The notes under the pieces: generated by a model
The model's input: only the letters and a program-made list of their open reading frames with translations
Database searches by the model: none
What the model was told of the DNA's origin: nothing
Translations under genes and position numbers: made by a program
Assembly: GCA_963971535.1 (NCBI GenBank)
Contig: OZ020601.1
Location: 18,540,767 to 18,604,766, forward strand
Direction: 5' to 3'
Source: Notolepis coatsorum
Taxonomy: Eukaryota; Chordata; Actinopteri; Aulopiformes; Paralepididae
Length of the DNA stretch: 64,000 nucleotides
Shown: piece by piece, positions 38,807 through 51,694 of the stretch
Layout: every line of letters starts with the position of its first letter
How positions within the stretch are numbered: the stretch's first letter is position 1

Positions 38807-40987
38807 TCATTGTTCGTTTAGCAGCCTGATGGCCTGGGGATAGAAGCTTCTTCTGAGTCTTTCTGTGCTCGCCTTGAGACTCCGGTATCGCTTGCCTGAC
38901 CGCAGCAGTTCAAAGAGGCAGTTGTTCGGGTGACTGGAGTCTTTAATGATTCTCTTAGCCTTGCCCTTGCAACGCTTGTTGTAAATGTTCTGGAGGGTGG
39001 GGAGCCCCCCTCCAATTGTGCGTTCGGCTGAACGTGTCACTCTTTGTAGTCTGCTTCGGTCTTGTGCAGTGCTATTCCCAAACCAGGAGGTGATGTTGCC
39101 AGTCAAGATGCTCTCTATTGTACATGAGTAGAAGTTCTTAAGGATCTTCTGACTGACTTGGAACTTCCTTAGGCGCCTGAGGAAGTAGAGGCGTTGTCGT
39201 GCCTTCTTCACAACACTGTCAATGTGTGTGGTCCATGTCAAGTCCTCGGATATGTAGGCTCCGAGGTACTTAAAGCTGTTGACTCTCTCAACCGGTGCCC
39301 CGTCGATGCTGAGGGGGCTGTAGTCCTTGACCCCCGACCTCCTGAAGTCCACAATCATCTCCTTTGTTTTGCTGACGTTCAGGGAGAGGCTGTTTTCCTG
39401 GCACCATCCCGCCAGGACCTTGACCTCTTCCAGGTAGGCCCTCTCGTCGTTGGCAGAGATCAGGCCCACCACCACTGTGTCGTCAGCAAATTTGATGATT
39501 GTATTGCTACTCCGCTGAGCCACACAGTCGTGTGTGTACAGGGAGTAGAGGAGGGGACTCAGAACACAGCCCTGGGGGGCCCCTATGTTGAGGGTGATGG
39601 ATGAGGAGGTGCAGTTGCCTGCTCTCACCACCTGGGGTCTGCCAGTCAGGAAGTCCAAGACCCACTGGCAGAGGTCATAGTTCAAGCCCAGGTCCCTGAG
39701 CTTGGCTATGAGTATGGAGGGGACTATGGTATTGAATGCCGAGCTATAGTCGATGAATAGCATTCTCACATAGTTCCCCTGCCTCTTGTCCAGGTGTGAT
39801 GCTGCTGTGTGCAGCACATGGGCTATGGCGTCCTCCGTGGACCTGTTGGGGCGGTATGCAAATTGCAGGGGGTCCATGTTGATGGGGAGGGAGGAGCAGA
39901 TGTAGCCCTTTGCTAGCTTCTCAAAGCACTTCATGGCTATGGAGGTGAGAGCTACAGGGCGGTAGTCGTTGAGGCAAGCAGGCTTGGATTTTTTGGGTAC
40001 AGGGATAATAGTGGACTTCTTCAGGCAGGTGGGGATGACAGCCTGTTCTAAGGACAGGTTAAATATGTCAGTGAATACCGGGGCCAGTTGGTCGGCACAG
40101 ACTTTTAGGACGCGGCCGGGGATGCCGTCCGGACCTGCTGCCTTCCTGATATTCACTTTTTTAAAGGTCCGCCTCACCTCATGCTCTGTTACCCTGAACA
40201 CTGAGTCTCCATCAGCGGCAGACCCCCCCCCCCCCCCCATTGCCGTGGCTTGTGGGCTGGTGTTGTTATTACCAGCATCAAACCTCGCATAGAAGGTATT
40301 GAGGTAATTTGCTAAGGAGATGTCACTGTTCAGTTTGAGGGAGGCGCCTTTGTAGTCTGTCATCGTTTTGAGCCCCTGCCACATAGCTCTAGAGTCAGCC
40401 TGTTCAAACTGGAGTTCAATTTTATCCTTGTAGCGCCGTTTGGCCTCTGTCACTGTCCTCCTTACGTTGTATCGCGCCACCTTGTGGTCATTCATGTTGC
40501 CTGCCACTAGGCCGTCGTTGTATGCTTTGGTGCGCGCTCTCAGAGCTTCACGGACGGATTTGTCTACCCAGGGTTTTTGATTTGGGTAAACTCTCATTTT
40601 GGTAGTGGGGATTGTTTCTTCCACCAAAGTACAAACATAGTCCAGCACTGTCTCCGTGTAGACATGAATGTTATCTGTGTCGCGGAACACGCTCCAGTCT
40701 GTGCAGTCAAACGCAGCCTGGAGTGTCTCCTCTGACGTCAAATCCCATTTCTGCACCTCTCGCGAGACTACGGGAGTGCTTTTGATTCTCTGTTTGTACT
40801 TTGGTGAAAGGAAAATGGACGCGTGATCTGACTTACCAAAGCCACTAGCAGAATGAGCCTTGTATCCACCCTTGAATTGCGTGTAACAGTGATCTAGGAT
40901 GTTACCGCCTCTGGTGTTACAAGTCACATGCTGATAGAAGTCAGGTAATACCTTTCTCAGATTGGCGCTATTGAAATCACCCACCAC
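38807..40987 (-). CDS. LINE endonuclease/reverse transcriptase ORF, 5' part displaced
   Basis: 726 open codons. The start corresponds to the endonuclease VGDFN motif, followed by GGNILDHCY and GKSDH (51-55), the C-terminal part of the APE-type nuclease. The RT runs from about 280 (AAGPDGIPGRVLK) through FIDYSSAFN (Asp413), GAPQGCVLSP and FADD (500-503), with a thumb to LLNEQ. A poly-G-encoded glycine run is at 251-255. The apparent start ATG is not the true start: the missing nuclease half lies across the solo LTR at 42418-42762, in the same strand and order. Apart from the insertion and 5' truncation the RT is uninterrupted, so the LINE was fairly young when the LTR element entered. Confidence 0.85.
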   Translation of the reverse strand: MVGDFNSANLRKVLPDFYQHVTCNTRGGNILDHCYTQFKGGYKAHSASGFGKSDHASIFLSPKYKQRIKSTPVVSREVQKWDLTSEETLQAAFDCTDWSVFRDTDNIHVYTETVLDYVCTLVEETIPTTKMRVYPNQKPWVDKSVREALRARTKAYNDGLVAGNMNDHKVARYNVRRTVTEAKRRYKDKIELQFEQADSRAMWQGLKTMTDYKGASLKLNSDISLANYLNTFYARFDAGNNNTSPQATAMGGGGGSAADGDSVFRVTEHEVRRTFKKVNIRKAAGPDGIPGRVLKVCADQLAPVFTDIFNLSLEQAVIPTCLKKSTIIPVPKKSKPACLNDYRPVALTSIAMKCFEKLAKGYICSSLPINMDPLQFAYRPNRSTEDAIAHVLHTAASHLDKRQGNYVRMLFIDYSSAFNTIVPSILIAKLRDLGLNYDLCQWVLDFLTGRPQVVRAGNCTSSSITLNIGAPQGCVLSPLLYSLYTHDCVAQRSSNTIIKFADDTVVVGLISANDERAYLEEVKVLAGWCQENSLSLNVSKTKEMIVDFRRSGVKDYSPLSIDGAPVERVNSFKYLGAYISEDLTWTTHIDSVVKKARQRLYFLRRLRKFQVSQKILKNFYSCTIESILTGNITSWFGNSTAQDRSRLQRVTRSAERTIGGGLPTLQNIYNKRCKGKAKRIIKDSSHPNNCLFELLRSGKRYRSLKASTERLRRSFYPQAIRLLNEQ

Positions 40988-40990
40988 TAT

Positions 40991-42412
40991 TGTTGTGAAG
41001 GGCCAGATTAAACCGAATATATATATTTATTTATATATATATATTTAATTGTCTCTAATATTCCCTGATATCCCTTGTATATTCCTTGTACAATATGCAT
41101 TGAATATCCATTCTAGCCTACTGAACATCCCATAATAGTCTCCATTCTACTATTGGTCGAGACCTTGGTGCCAGGCTGCCATACCCCTCAGACCCAGTTC
41201 AAACGTACCGCTCCACATGTACGAACAAGTCCTAGTTCCGCGTAGGAATCTGGCTACCGCACCACTAATGGGACTATTTGTTCATAGTGCGTATATATAC
41301 TGCGCTACTAAAGTAGGACTTTCTTTTCAGTCCAGTTTCTTACCCTCCAATAGAGTCACAGACGTAAAGCCTCCCCGCGACGCCACGTGTGGGAGTAAGG
41401 CCAAGTTCGCCTACCATCGGTATTGAGACATCGTGTATATTAATATTTGAATAGTCATATTTGGCACTATATCGTCGAGTGGGCGTAGTCTATTAAGCTA
41501 ATAATAGTCTGTTAATATATAGTGCTTCGTGCGGTGAGAATACTACCGTAGTCAGTACCCCATCGTTTCGGGCAGAGAACTGGCTGCTTACCCAGGGTGG
41601 TTGACCCCATGTGAAGCTGCACCCGAGGAGCCCCAGAGCCGACGAGCGAGTGGACCTGTATACCGGATTATTCTACCGACGACAGCCCGCCTTCCCAGGC
41701 ACGGATTATGCTTTGTATACTTTGATTATTCCATGGATAAAGACCCCCGACACTGCCGTGTGTTGGAACCCCCCCCCCTGGAGAGGACGCAAGGTGAGGA
41801 GACGCTCTGCAAGACGAGGTCGCTTCACGTCTCTCCCCCGTGGACCGGAGAGAGCCGGCCCACAAAGAGTCCACCTGCTTTCATCTGTGGTCCAAGGATC
41901 GCCGGCGCATTGAACGGCACTACAGTGGGTTCACCTGGGATACCCTTGGCCGGACGAGGCAGCCGGATTCTACCCCCCCCCCCCTCCTACTCCTGTTGTC
42001 TTACAAGCGACCGGATTAACCCCCCCCTTAGTGTATCTAGTATATAATCATTAAAGTATCATTGCTGTTATTCCTTAACTATTCCAGGTCGTATATTTAC
42101 CACCTGCGCCATCAGAGATTGGACATTCTCTATTGATATACCGACGAATACTCTTTGCCATAAAAGTGCATACTATTTCAATTCATAAATGTAATTAAGT
42201 GATTAAGTGCTTGCTCTACACACCATTGCTGTGTAGTAATAAACGCATACTTCGACTTCGTACATTTGTGTTGGATCCGTTTCATCTACGTGAGAGTGTT
42301 TATGATAATATATTTATGCCGTGTACTGGGTGGCCGAATATTAAGTACAAAGGTAGTGGTAGTAAGTATTATATCTAGTAATACAGTCAGGGAATTGTAC
42401 CCCTCAGTTACA
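40991..42412 (+). mobile_element. Solo LTR inside LINE endonuclease
   Basis: A 1422-bp sequence starts TGTTGTGAAGGGCCAG and ends CCCCTCAGTTACA, with 5-bp duplications ACTAT at 40986-40990 and 42413-42417. Removing it rejoins the LINE nuclease reading. A TATA-like GCGTATATATACTGC lies at 41288-41302. The orientation is therefore probably plus, but no internal sequence is left to confirm it. The frames at 41601-42047 are C-rich and not credible genes. Confidence 0.82.
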
Positions 42413-42417
42413 ACTAT

Positions 42418-42785
42418 GATGGCGGCGTTAACGTTCGCTGCCTGGAGTTTGTTTACCTCGTCGTGGAGCCTGGAGAGCGCGGCACTATTGCTGGCTTGCG
42501 GTGGAATATACACTCCTACAGGGATGATCGCCGTTAACTCCCTCAGGAGGAAGAAGGGACGACACTTGATGGTTATATATTCCAGGTCTGGGCAGCAGTG
42601 GTTCGATAATTCCTTCACGTTAGCTGGATCGCTCCAATTGTTGTTAAACATGAAGGCAATACCTCCTCCACGTTGTTTGCCGGACAATGCTGATCTGTCC
42701 TTGCGGTGGATGAAGAAGTGGTCGGCCGGTTGTATGGCGTGGTCTGGGACGTCCGGCGTCAACCACGTCTCGGTGGTTGTGCTAC
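42418..42785 (-). pseudogene. LINE endonuclease N-terminal part
   Basis: Encodes GGGIAFMFNNNWSD, PDLEYITIKCRPFFLLREL and IIPVGVYIPPQASN, the N-terminal half of a LINE APE-type endonuclease. It ends at NVNAAIIV, directly before the VGDFN that resumes at 40985 beyond the solo LTR. Upstream sequence is lost. Confidence 0.8.
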
Positions 42786-43344
42786 CTTTTTCAGCTTCTC
42801 TATTTCAAGGCAATATTTACAAAAACTAAACTAAAACTAGTCATTTCCTATACAAACATGTTTCCTACTATTTATGCATAATAATCATCTGTTCTGTATG
42901 CATGTGGGAACATGTATGCGCATGCGCGCACGTGCACGCGTGCTCCCGCACGTGCACGCGCGCTCCCGCGCGTGGCGTCATTTAAACAGCGTACAGGCAG
43001 TTCTGATATTACGACTGCACCCCTGGTTATAAACGTTACTCTTGCCCCAGAAGGAAAACCTGGACCGGACTTCTTAGATCAGCGTACAGCCCAAGGGGGA
43101 GGGATTTGAATGATGTGCAATACCTGCTGGAAGGCGTAGGCGGCGGTATTTTCCCTTTTGCAAGCTCAGACCCATTCCCAATGATAACGTCAGGCTGGAT
43201 GGATGAAAAATTAATGGATATAGCTAATAAAAGAAATATCGATTAAAACCTGAGATATCTCAGGTCTTAGCGCCCAGCGCATGGCGAGTTAACCCAAGAT
43301 ATCTCGGGGTTGGCCTGGAATGTGTTAAGCTCCCAAGACAGACT
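42786..43344. other. No gene recognised; alternating CG/CA purine-pyrimidine run
   Basis: At 42919-42975 CGCATGCGCGCACGTGCACG-type alternation could favour Z-DNA. Around 43240-43336 the minus strand begins TTAACACATTCCAGGCCAAC with GATATCT repeats, a possible piggyBac-like end. Confidence 0.4.
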
Positions 43345-43640
43345 AGCTAGCTATTTGTGTGTGATTACAAATGTCCCCACCTTCCAGGCTCTGCTGAGGA
43401 ACTTGATGTTTAAATGTATGTGTCGACTATTAGATAAAAAAAAAAAAAAAGGATAATAGGTGCCATTACTGATGTCAAAAAAAGTGATACAAGGTACTCC
43501 TCTGGTTTGTGGAAACATTGGAATCGATGCCTTTACTGTATGTATTTTAATCTATGTTGTTGGCCTTGTTTCTTTTGTTATTGTATTTTTGTTGTTGTTT
43601 TGTATATGTGTAATATGGACCTTGAGTCTGGAATAAAGTC

Positions 43641-43678
<38 letters not shown>

Positions 43679-43680
43679 AG
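43345..43680 (+). pseudogene. LINE 3' end with ATC trinucleotide tail
   Basis: The plus strand encodes, across a frameshift at an A run (43435-43452), FQALLRNLMFKCMCRLLD and DTRYSSGLWKHWNRCLY, as in fish LINE RT C-termini. The 3' UTR ends GGACCTTGAGTCTGGAATAA AGTCTTC followed by an ATC repeat of about 12 units. Confidence 0.7.
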
Positions 43681-43915
43681 ACCCTCACCATTTTACTCAG
43701 CTGGAGTCACTCTAAAACGTTGTTTAACCTCTTTTGACCTCGAAGAAAGTATGATCCACTAAATCCATGAAGTACTGTAAGTATTTTAATATATGATGCA
43801 GGAGGGTATTAGGAACAATAATAAACAATACAAACTATTAAACATTATTATTCCATTTTCCCCTGGGTTAGGCCCATTTCTGAGTTAGATTGACTGGACT
43901 AACAGTAATTCGCCT
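43681..43915. other. Spacer before Copia element
   Basis: Short A/T-rich stretch with no recognised feature. The last five bases (CGCCT) correspond to the Copia target duplication. Confidence 0.4.
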
Positions 43916-44399
43916 TGTTGACAGAGTCACCTGGGGAGCAACAATAATATGTTCATGACGACAAGGTCCTTCTTTAGCCTTTAATCGGCGTGGTTTATTT
44001 CACATTGCATATGCACCATGAGACCTTCTCTCTGTGAGAGGTAGATGAGGAAGAGAGAGAGGGGGAGGGAACAATCCCTTTTATACCCTCTTACCTGACG
44101 TCAACCACAACAGCTGCGTCTCCTTATGCCTATAGCGCCCTCTTGTGGAACAGTTAAAGTGGAAATGAAGCAGTGCGATAAATACATATTCATAGCATCA
44201 CATTAGTATTTAGATAAGCCACAGAAGAAGTCACGTTATAAAAATAAGCAGTTTCTAAGAAAAAACGATTTGTTGTGTACATTTCTGAAGCATTTAGCAT
44301 TATGGGCGCGGCCATTTTGTTGCTGACGTCATACCGTGGGTTGGGTGTATACACTCTGGTTAGCTGCCTATATTGAATGGGTCAGTCAGCAAATAAAAT

Positions 44400-44720
44400 G
44401 TTGCCTACAAAACAACGGGACCGCGGTGGTTCTGTTTGTATTGCTCCTGGCTGTTCAAACTAATTTTACCATGTGAGAGAGAGGAAAGTTGGTTAATTTC
44501 CACAAACTACCAGTGAAAAAAACAGTGTTGTTGACATGTTGGCTCGGGCTGGCTGCACTCAGGCGGCGCGACCAGCCTGTTGGACAGGGAAGGAGGATCT
44601 GCAGAGAACACTTCATTGCCTCGGATTATGTTGTTGGGGTGGGATGTTTGTCCAGAAGACCACTAATCAGCTGAAGCCGGACGCGGTTCCCTCGGTCTTC
44701 GACAGACCGACCGGCGTTAG
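44400..44720 (+). pseudogene. THAP-domain coding remnant, left arm
   Basis: From ATG near 44399 the reading is MLPTKQRDRGGSVCIAPGCS, with the first two zinc cysteines. A TAA and a frame change follow. Then come VNFHKLPVKKTVLLTCW, ICREHF (the C-x2-H pair) and, after a further frame change, LKPDAVPSVF, the AVPxxF box that closes THAP domains. The C2CH pattern and box are in the right order and spacing for a roughly 90-residue DNA-binding domain. No catalytic transposase region follows. The shared lesions show it is not translated as one protein. Confidence 0.72.
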
Positions 44721-44803
44721 CTCTCGGGAGCGATCGCTAGCTAGTTGGCACCAGCCGGGGCCCGGCGTTAGCTCTCGCTAGCTAGTTAGCGTTAGCAACC
44801 GGA

Positions 44804-44871
44804 GCGTCGCGGAGCATTCAGCCTGCTGGCTACACAGCTTGTGTAGCCAGCAGGCTGAATGCTCCGCGACG
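44804..44871. repeat. Perfect hairpin at centre of palindrome
   Basis: GCGTCGCGGAGCATTCAGCC and 13 more bases are followed, after a 3-base loop, by their exact reverse complement. A third copy of one arm (GTAGCCAGCAGGCTGAATGC) follows at 44892-44925. Confidence 0.85.
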
Positions 44872-45004
44872 CTGGTTGAAGTGGGTCTAGGTAGCCAGCA
44901 GGCTGAATGCTCCGCGACGCTCCGGTTGCTAACGCTAACTAGCTAGCGAGAGCTAACGCCGGGCCCCGGCTGGTGCCAACTAGCTAGCGATCGCTCCCGA
45001 GAGC

Positions 45005-45325
45005 TAACGCCGGTCTGTCTGTCGAAGACCGAGGGAACCGCGTCCGGCTTCAGCTGATTAGTGGTCTTCTGGACAAACATCCCACCCCAACAACATAATC
45101 CGAGGCAATGAAGTGTTCGCTGCAGATCCTCCTTCCCTGTCCAACAGGCTGGTCGCGCCGCCTGAGTGCAGCCAGCCCGAGCCAACATGTCAACAACACT
45201 GTTTTTTTCACTGGTAGTTTGTGGAAATTAACCAACTTTCCTCTCTCTCACATGGTAAAATTAGTTTGAACAGCCAGGAGCAATACAAACAGAACCACCG
45301 CGGTCCCGTTGTTTTGTAGGCAACA
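45005..45325 (-). pseudogene. THAP-domain coding remnant, right arm
   Basis: Mirror copy of 44400-44720. The predicted peptides differ at only two visible places (ICSEHF versus ICREHF, and DRQTGV versus DRPTGV). The same stop and frame changes are present, so the lesions predate the duplication or were spread by gene conversion. Confidence 0.72.
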
Positions 45326-45732
45326 TTTTATTTGCTGACTGACCCATTCAATATAGGCAGCTAACCAGAGTGTATACACCCAACCCCCGGCATGACGTCA
45401 GCCATGACGTCAGCAACAAAATGGCGGCGCCCATGTTGAAAACAGGGATATTATATTATATTTTTCAGACAAATAAGATAGATTTCACATTTGATTATAG
45501 AACCCTGTCTTACACAAGGTACACAACAAACAAACTAGGATCACATTGCTCACTGCTTCATCTCCACTTTAAGCAGTTACATGCAATCATATTAACACAT
45601 AAACTCAACACTCCCACTTATGGATGACGTGTATACTGTACAACCTTTCCAAAAACAATCTTTTCAAGAAAAAAAATACAGTTCAAAACATCAAAAGAAT
45701 ATGGCAGTCAATATTACATAACAGGCAATATT

Positions 45733-46640
45733 TTACACACCAAACATGACCTCTGCAAATCTTCTCAATTTCAGTTTGGAGACAGGCTTGGTCATAGCGT
45801 CTGCAACCATGTCGTCTGTAGGACAGTAAACAAGTGTCATCCTTTCTTCTCTGATGACAGATCTGATGGAGTGATATTTTATATCCACATGTTTACACCT
45901 CTGTCGGCACACAGGGTTTCTAGCGAGTGCAATGGTTCCCTGGTTGTCTTCATAAACAACAGTTTTCTTATATACATAGGTATCCATTCCTTCGAGCAGT
46001 TGTTCTAGATAAATACATTCCTGTATTGTCATAGCTAGAGCCATGTATTCGGCTTCACAAGTTGATAGTGCCACTGTGGGCTGTTTCTTTGTTTTCCATG
46101 AAACCAGTGAGCTGTCTGTACCCAAATTCACAAAATACCCTGTGGTACTTCTTCTGTCTGTGGCGTCTGCCGCCCAATCTGCATCACTATAGGCTTGAAG
46201 CCCTAAGCCCTTGCTGCTCTTTCTGAAACAAAGCTGTTTATCTGCTGTGCCTTTGAGATAGCGAAAAACATGTTTTGCTGTAATCCATTGCTCTTCTGTG
46301 GGATCAGCAAAATGCTGTGATAATTTACTCACTACAAAACATAGGTCAGGGCGAGTACATGTTGTCAAATAAATGAGGCTACCTACAGCTTCTCTGTACA
46401 TTTTTACATCGGTCAATTTCTGAGCATCCTCTTGGTAGTCTAGCTTTTGATCACATGGTGTTTCCCTTGTTCTACATTCTTGCATGTCAAAACGTTTCAG
46501 GATCTTTTCCACATATCTCTTCTGGGATATTTTTACACAACTGGCAGACTGTTCGAAGTCCATGCCTAGAAAATGTTTTAACGTACCCAGGTCTTTCATT
46601 TGGAATCTGGTGGAGAGCATACCTTTCACCTGCTCTAGGT
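45733..46640 (-). pseudogene. pol: Copia RT C-terminal part and RNase H
   Basis: Encodes MKDLGTLKHFLGMDFEQS, VGSLIYLTTCTRPDL, RSTTGYFVNLGTDSSLVSWK, STCEAEYMAL and DNQGTIALARNPV, the characteristic Copia RT connection and RNase H with its catalytic residues. The frame is open for 298 codons but is cut off from the upstream RT at 46641-46665, where the YVDD catalytic box should be. Confidence 0.88.
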
Positions 46641-46664
46641 TTCTAGTGTTGTCTGCTGCGATGA

Positions 46665-47350
46665 TTAAATCACAATTATCACTTTTCCTGACTCTTTTGA
46701 CTCCTTTGAGTAAACACAGGGGTCTACTGGGTTCTGTATGAAGTGATCTTCAATTAGGCATGTATGAAGCATCTCGTTCCAATTTTGCCCAGACTGTTTC
46801 AGGCCGTAAATGGATTTTTCTAGCTTACACACTAGCTTCTCTCCTTTCTTCTCGTAACCTTCAGGTTGTTCCATATATATCTCCCTATCAATGGGTGCGT
46901 GCAGGTAGGCTGTCTTCACATCCATCTGGTGTAAAATCAAACTGTCCTCAGCTGCTTTCTGCATCACTACCCGTACACTGGTCAGATTGGCTGTGGGTGA
47001 GAATGTCTCACCATAGTCTATACCTTCCCTCTGACTGTAGCCTTTAGCTACAAACCTGGCCTTGTACTTGTCGTGGCCTTCAATACCCTCCTTGATTGAG
47101 TACACCCATTTGCCTCCCACTGTCTGTCTACCCTCTGGTAACTTGGTTAGAGTAAAGGTATGATTGTCCTCTAGGGACCTCATCTCCTCATCCATTGCTC
47201 TCTCCCATTTTCTTGACTCAGGGGACACCATGGCCTCTTTAAAGGTCTGAGGTACACCACTCACTACTCTGTAGCAGTAATCTATGCTGGTAAGTGTACT
47301 GTCATCCTCGTCACTTTCTCTCTGGGCATAGTCTTTCAGATACTTTGGGG
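46665..47350 (-). pseudogene. pol: Copia RT N-terminal part
   Basis: Encodes KWERAMDEEMRSLEDNHTFT, GGKWVYSIK, KARFVAKGYSQ, DYGETFSPTANLTSVR and LHQMDVKTAYLHAPI with the first catalytic Asp, then KSIYGLKQSGQNW. It stops at KVIIVI followed by TAA, exactly where YVDDLIIA would be expected; DLIIAAD reappears in the next frame. The upstream join to the integrase C-terminal part is shifted at a C6 run near 47345-47350. Confidence 0.88.
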
Positions 47351-50303
<2,953 letters not shown>

Positions 50304-51133
50304 TTTGTCCGCGTGTCCCGAAGTTCCACAGAAACTGCACCAGACTGTTTTTGTGCATTTGTCTTTTCTGTGACCCTTTTCTCCACATCGCCAACACGCT
50401 ATCTCCGCCTGGGGTCCGGTCTTTATCCTTGGCGCTGACCGGGTGTGTGTCTTCTGAGGCCTCGAAGTTCCTCCCCCAGCGACATGTCCGCTGAACCGCG
50501 TGTCACCAACAGTGTGAATGGTTTATACATCTCCGGTAGTCCTCTCATAACCATCGCCATCATTAATCCATCGCTCGGTGCTTCTCCTGCACTCTTAAGC
50601 GCTGTGATGATTTGTTCAGCCCTGATGATGTATTCAGTCAGTCTCTGTGTTCGCTTTCTTCAGCGCGGTCAATGTTATATAGAGGGATACGATCCGGGGC
50701 CTACCTCTGCCGATGTAGTGTTCTCTTAACACTTTTAGGCTCTCTCTGCCTTTGTCCTTTGTGTCACGGAATATCAGCCCCAAGCTTGTGTCGTCTAGGA
50801 GTGGTGCTAACTCGCAGTATGCGTCAGCATTTAGCTTGGTATCCTGGGCTTGCGCGTCCGCCGTTACTTCTCCCGTGGGGGCCGTCAAGATGGTTGTCTT
50901 CAGCCCCACTCCGTGCATGCAGCACAACATTCGCTCTTCCCAGAGCTCGTATTCTTCTGCCCTTCCGTTAAACGAGGGCCACTTGCTCCTTCCTCTTGTC
51001 GCCATCCTCTTTTGATGGTAGCGTAGCTTTAGCTGCCCGTTAGCCTAGCCTTAGCCACGCGGTGCTCTCGCTGCTAACCTAGTCTATACTTTCAGCTAAA
51101 CTAGCTACCCTTATTATTTTGCTCTTCCGTGAT

Positions 51134-51147
51134 CTGGGCCCATAACC
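51134..51147 (-). other. Copia primer-binding site matching initiator tRNA-Met anticodon arm
   Basis: Directly inside the 5' LTR the minus strand reads GGTTATGGGCCCAG. This is the exact complement of CTGGGCCCATAACC in the anticodon stem-loop of eukaryotic initiator tRNA-Met. Drosophila copia is known to prime from this internal region, using a tRNA 5' half. There is no gap between LTR and site. Confidence 0.8.
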
Positions 51148-51427
51148 TGTTGACAGAGTCACCTGGGGAGCAACAATAATATGTTCATGACGACAAGGTC
51201 CTTCTTTAGCCTTTAATCGGCGTGGTTTATTTCACATTGCATATGCACCATGAGACCTTCTCTCTGTGAGAGGTAGATGAGGAAGAGACAGAGGGGGAGG
51301 GAACAATCCCTTTTATACCCTCTTACCTGACGTCAACCACAACAGCTGCGTCTCCTTACGCATATAGCGCCCTCTTGTGGAACAGTTAAGCAGTTACATG
51401 CAATCATATTAACACATAAACTCAACA
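51148..51427 (-). repeat. Copia 5' LTR, uninterrupted
   Basis: 280 bp, plus strand TGTTGACAGAGTCACCTGGG to AACACATAAACTCAACA. A TATA-like TTTTATACCC lies at 51309-51319. It differs from the 3' LTR at only a few positions, for example ACAGAGGG for AGAGAGGG and CTTACGCAT for CTTATGCCT. Confidence 0.9.
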
Positions 51428-51694
51428 TGCCTCATTCACCGTGTCGCCATCGTTGTTGTCGTAGATCTGCTATGAGTGCATTTCAATGAGCTGACGACTC
51501 ATTCACTTCCATGTGTTTCAAAACACGAAGACTACGGCAGTGAAAAACAATCGGGTGATCGTGACTACAATTCCAATAGTGTTGTTCTGTTTTCACTACT
51601 TCGGTTCTTGAAGTGGCATTTTTATAGCTACGTTTTAACATTGAAGTGAACGGGGCACTTCCGCATCCGTACCGCACATTGCATCAAACACGAC
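51428..51694. other. No feature recognised
   Basis: Between the Copia LTR and the next repeat. Short frames only. Confidence 0.4.

Larger units (their letters stand above)
38290..42785 (-). mobile_element. LINE (CR1/L2/Rex-type), split by solo LTR
   Basis: A minus-strand LINE with 3' UTR at 38295-38806, an RT ORF at 38807-40985 and the endonuclease N-terminal part at 42418-42762. It is interrupted by the LTR at 40991-42412 and truncated at the 5' end near 42785. The 3' tail is ACTTGAAACTTGAAACT. Another 3' UTR copy is at 35226-35540. Confidence 0.85.
44158..45568. mobile_element. TTAA-flanked palindromic element with mirrored THAP exons (Kolobok-like)
   Basis: The element lies between TTAA at 44154-44157 and 45569-45572. 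The uninterrupted 5' LTR has a single TTAA there, proving the insertion. The ends are AGTGGAAATGAAGCAGTG and a mirrored CACTGCTTCATCTCCACT. The two arms are near-identical reverse complements from about 44300 to 45430, meeting in a hairpin at 44804-44871. Each arm carries the same THAP-type coding stretch. TTAA targets and THAP-containing transposases are both features of the Kolobok superfamily, so I infer a Kolobok-type non-autonomous foldback element. A piggyBac-type mover cannot be excluded. Confidence 0.8.
43916..45610 (-). repeat. Copia 3' LTR carrying THAP palindrome element
   Basis: 43916-44157 and 45569-45610 together equal the 280-bp 5' LTR with few differences, both containing CACCTGGGGAGCAACAATAA and CAGTTACATGCAATCATATT. 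The insertion at the TTAA within CAGTTAAGCAG accounts for the extra length. Confidence 0.92.

Noticed and set aside
41601..42047. 148-codon frame
   Set aside because: Lies inside a solo LTR, is Pro/Arg-rich from C runs and has no homology that I recognise.
42919..42975. Alternating CG/CA tract as a regulatory element
   Set aside because: Could form Z-DNA, but no gene is nearby. It is reported only as a composition feature.
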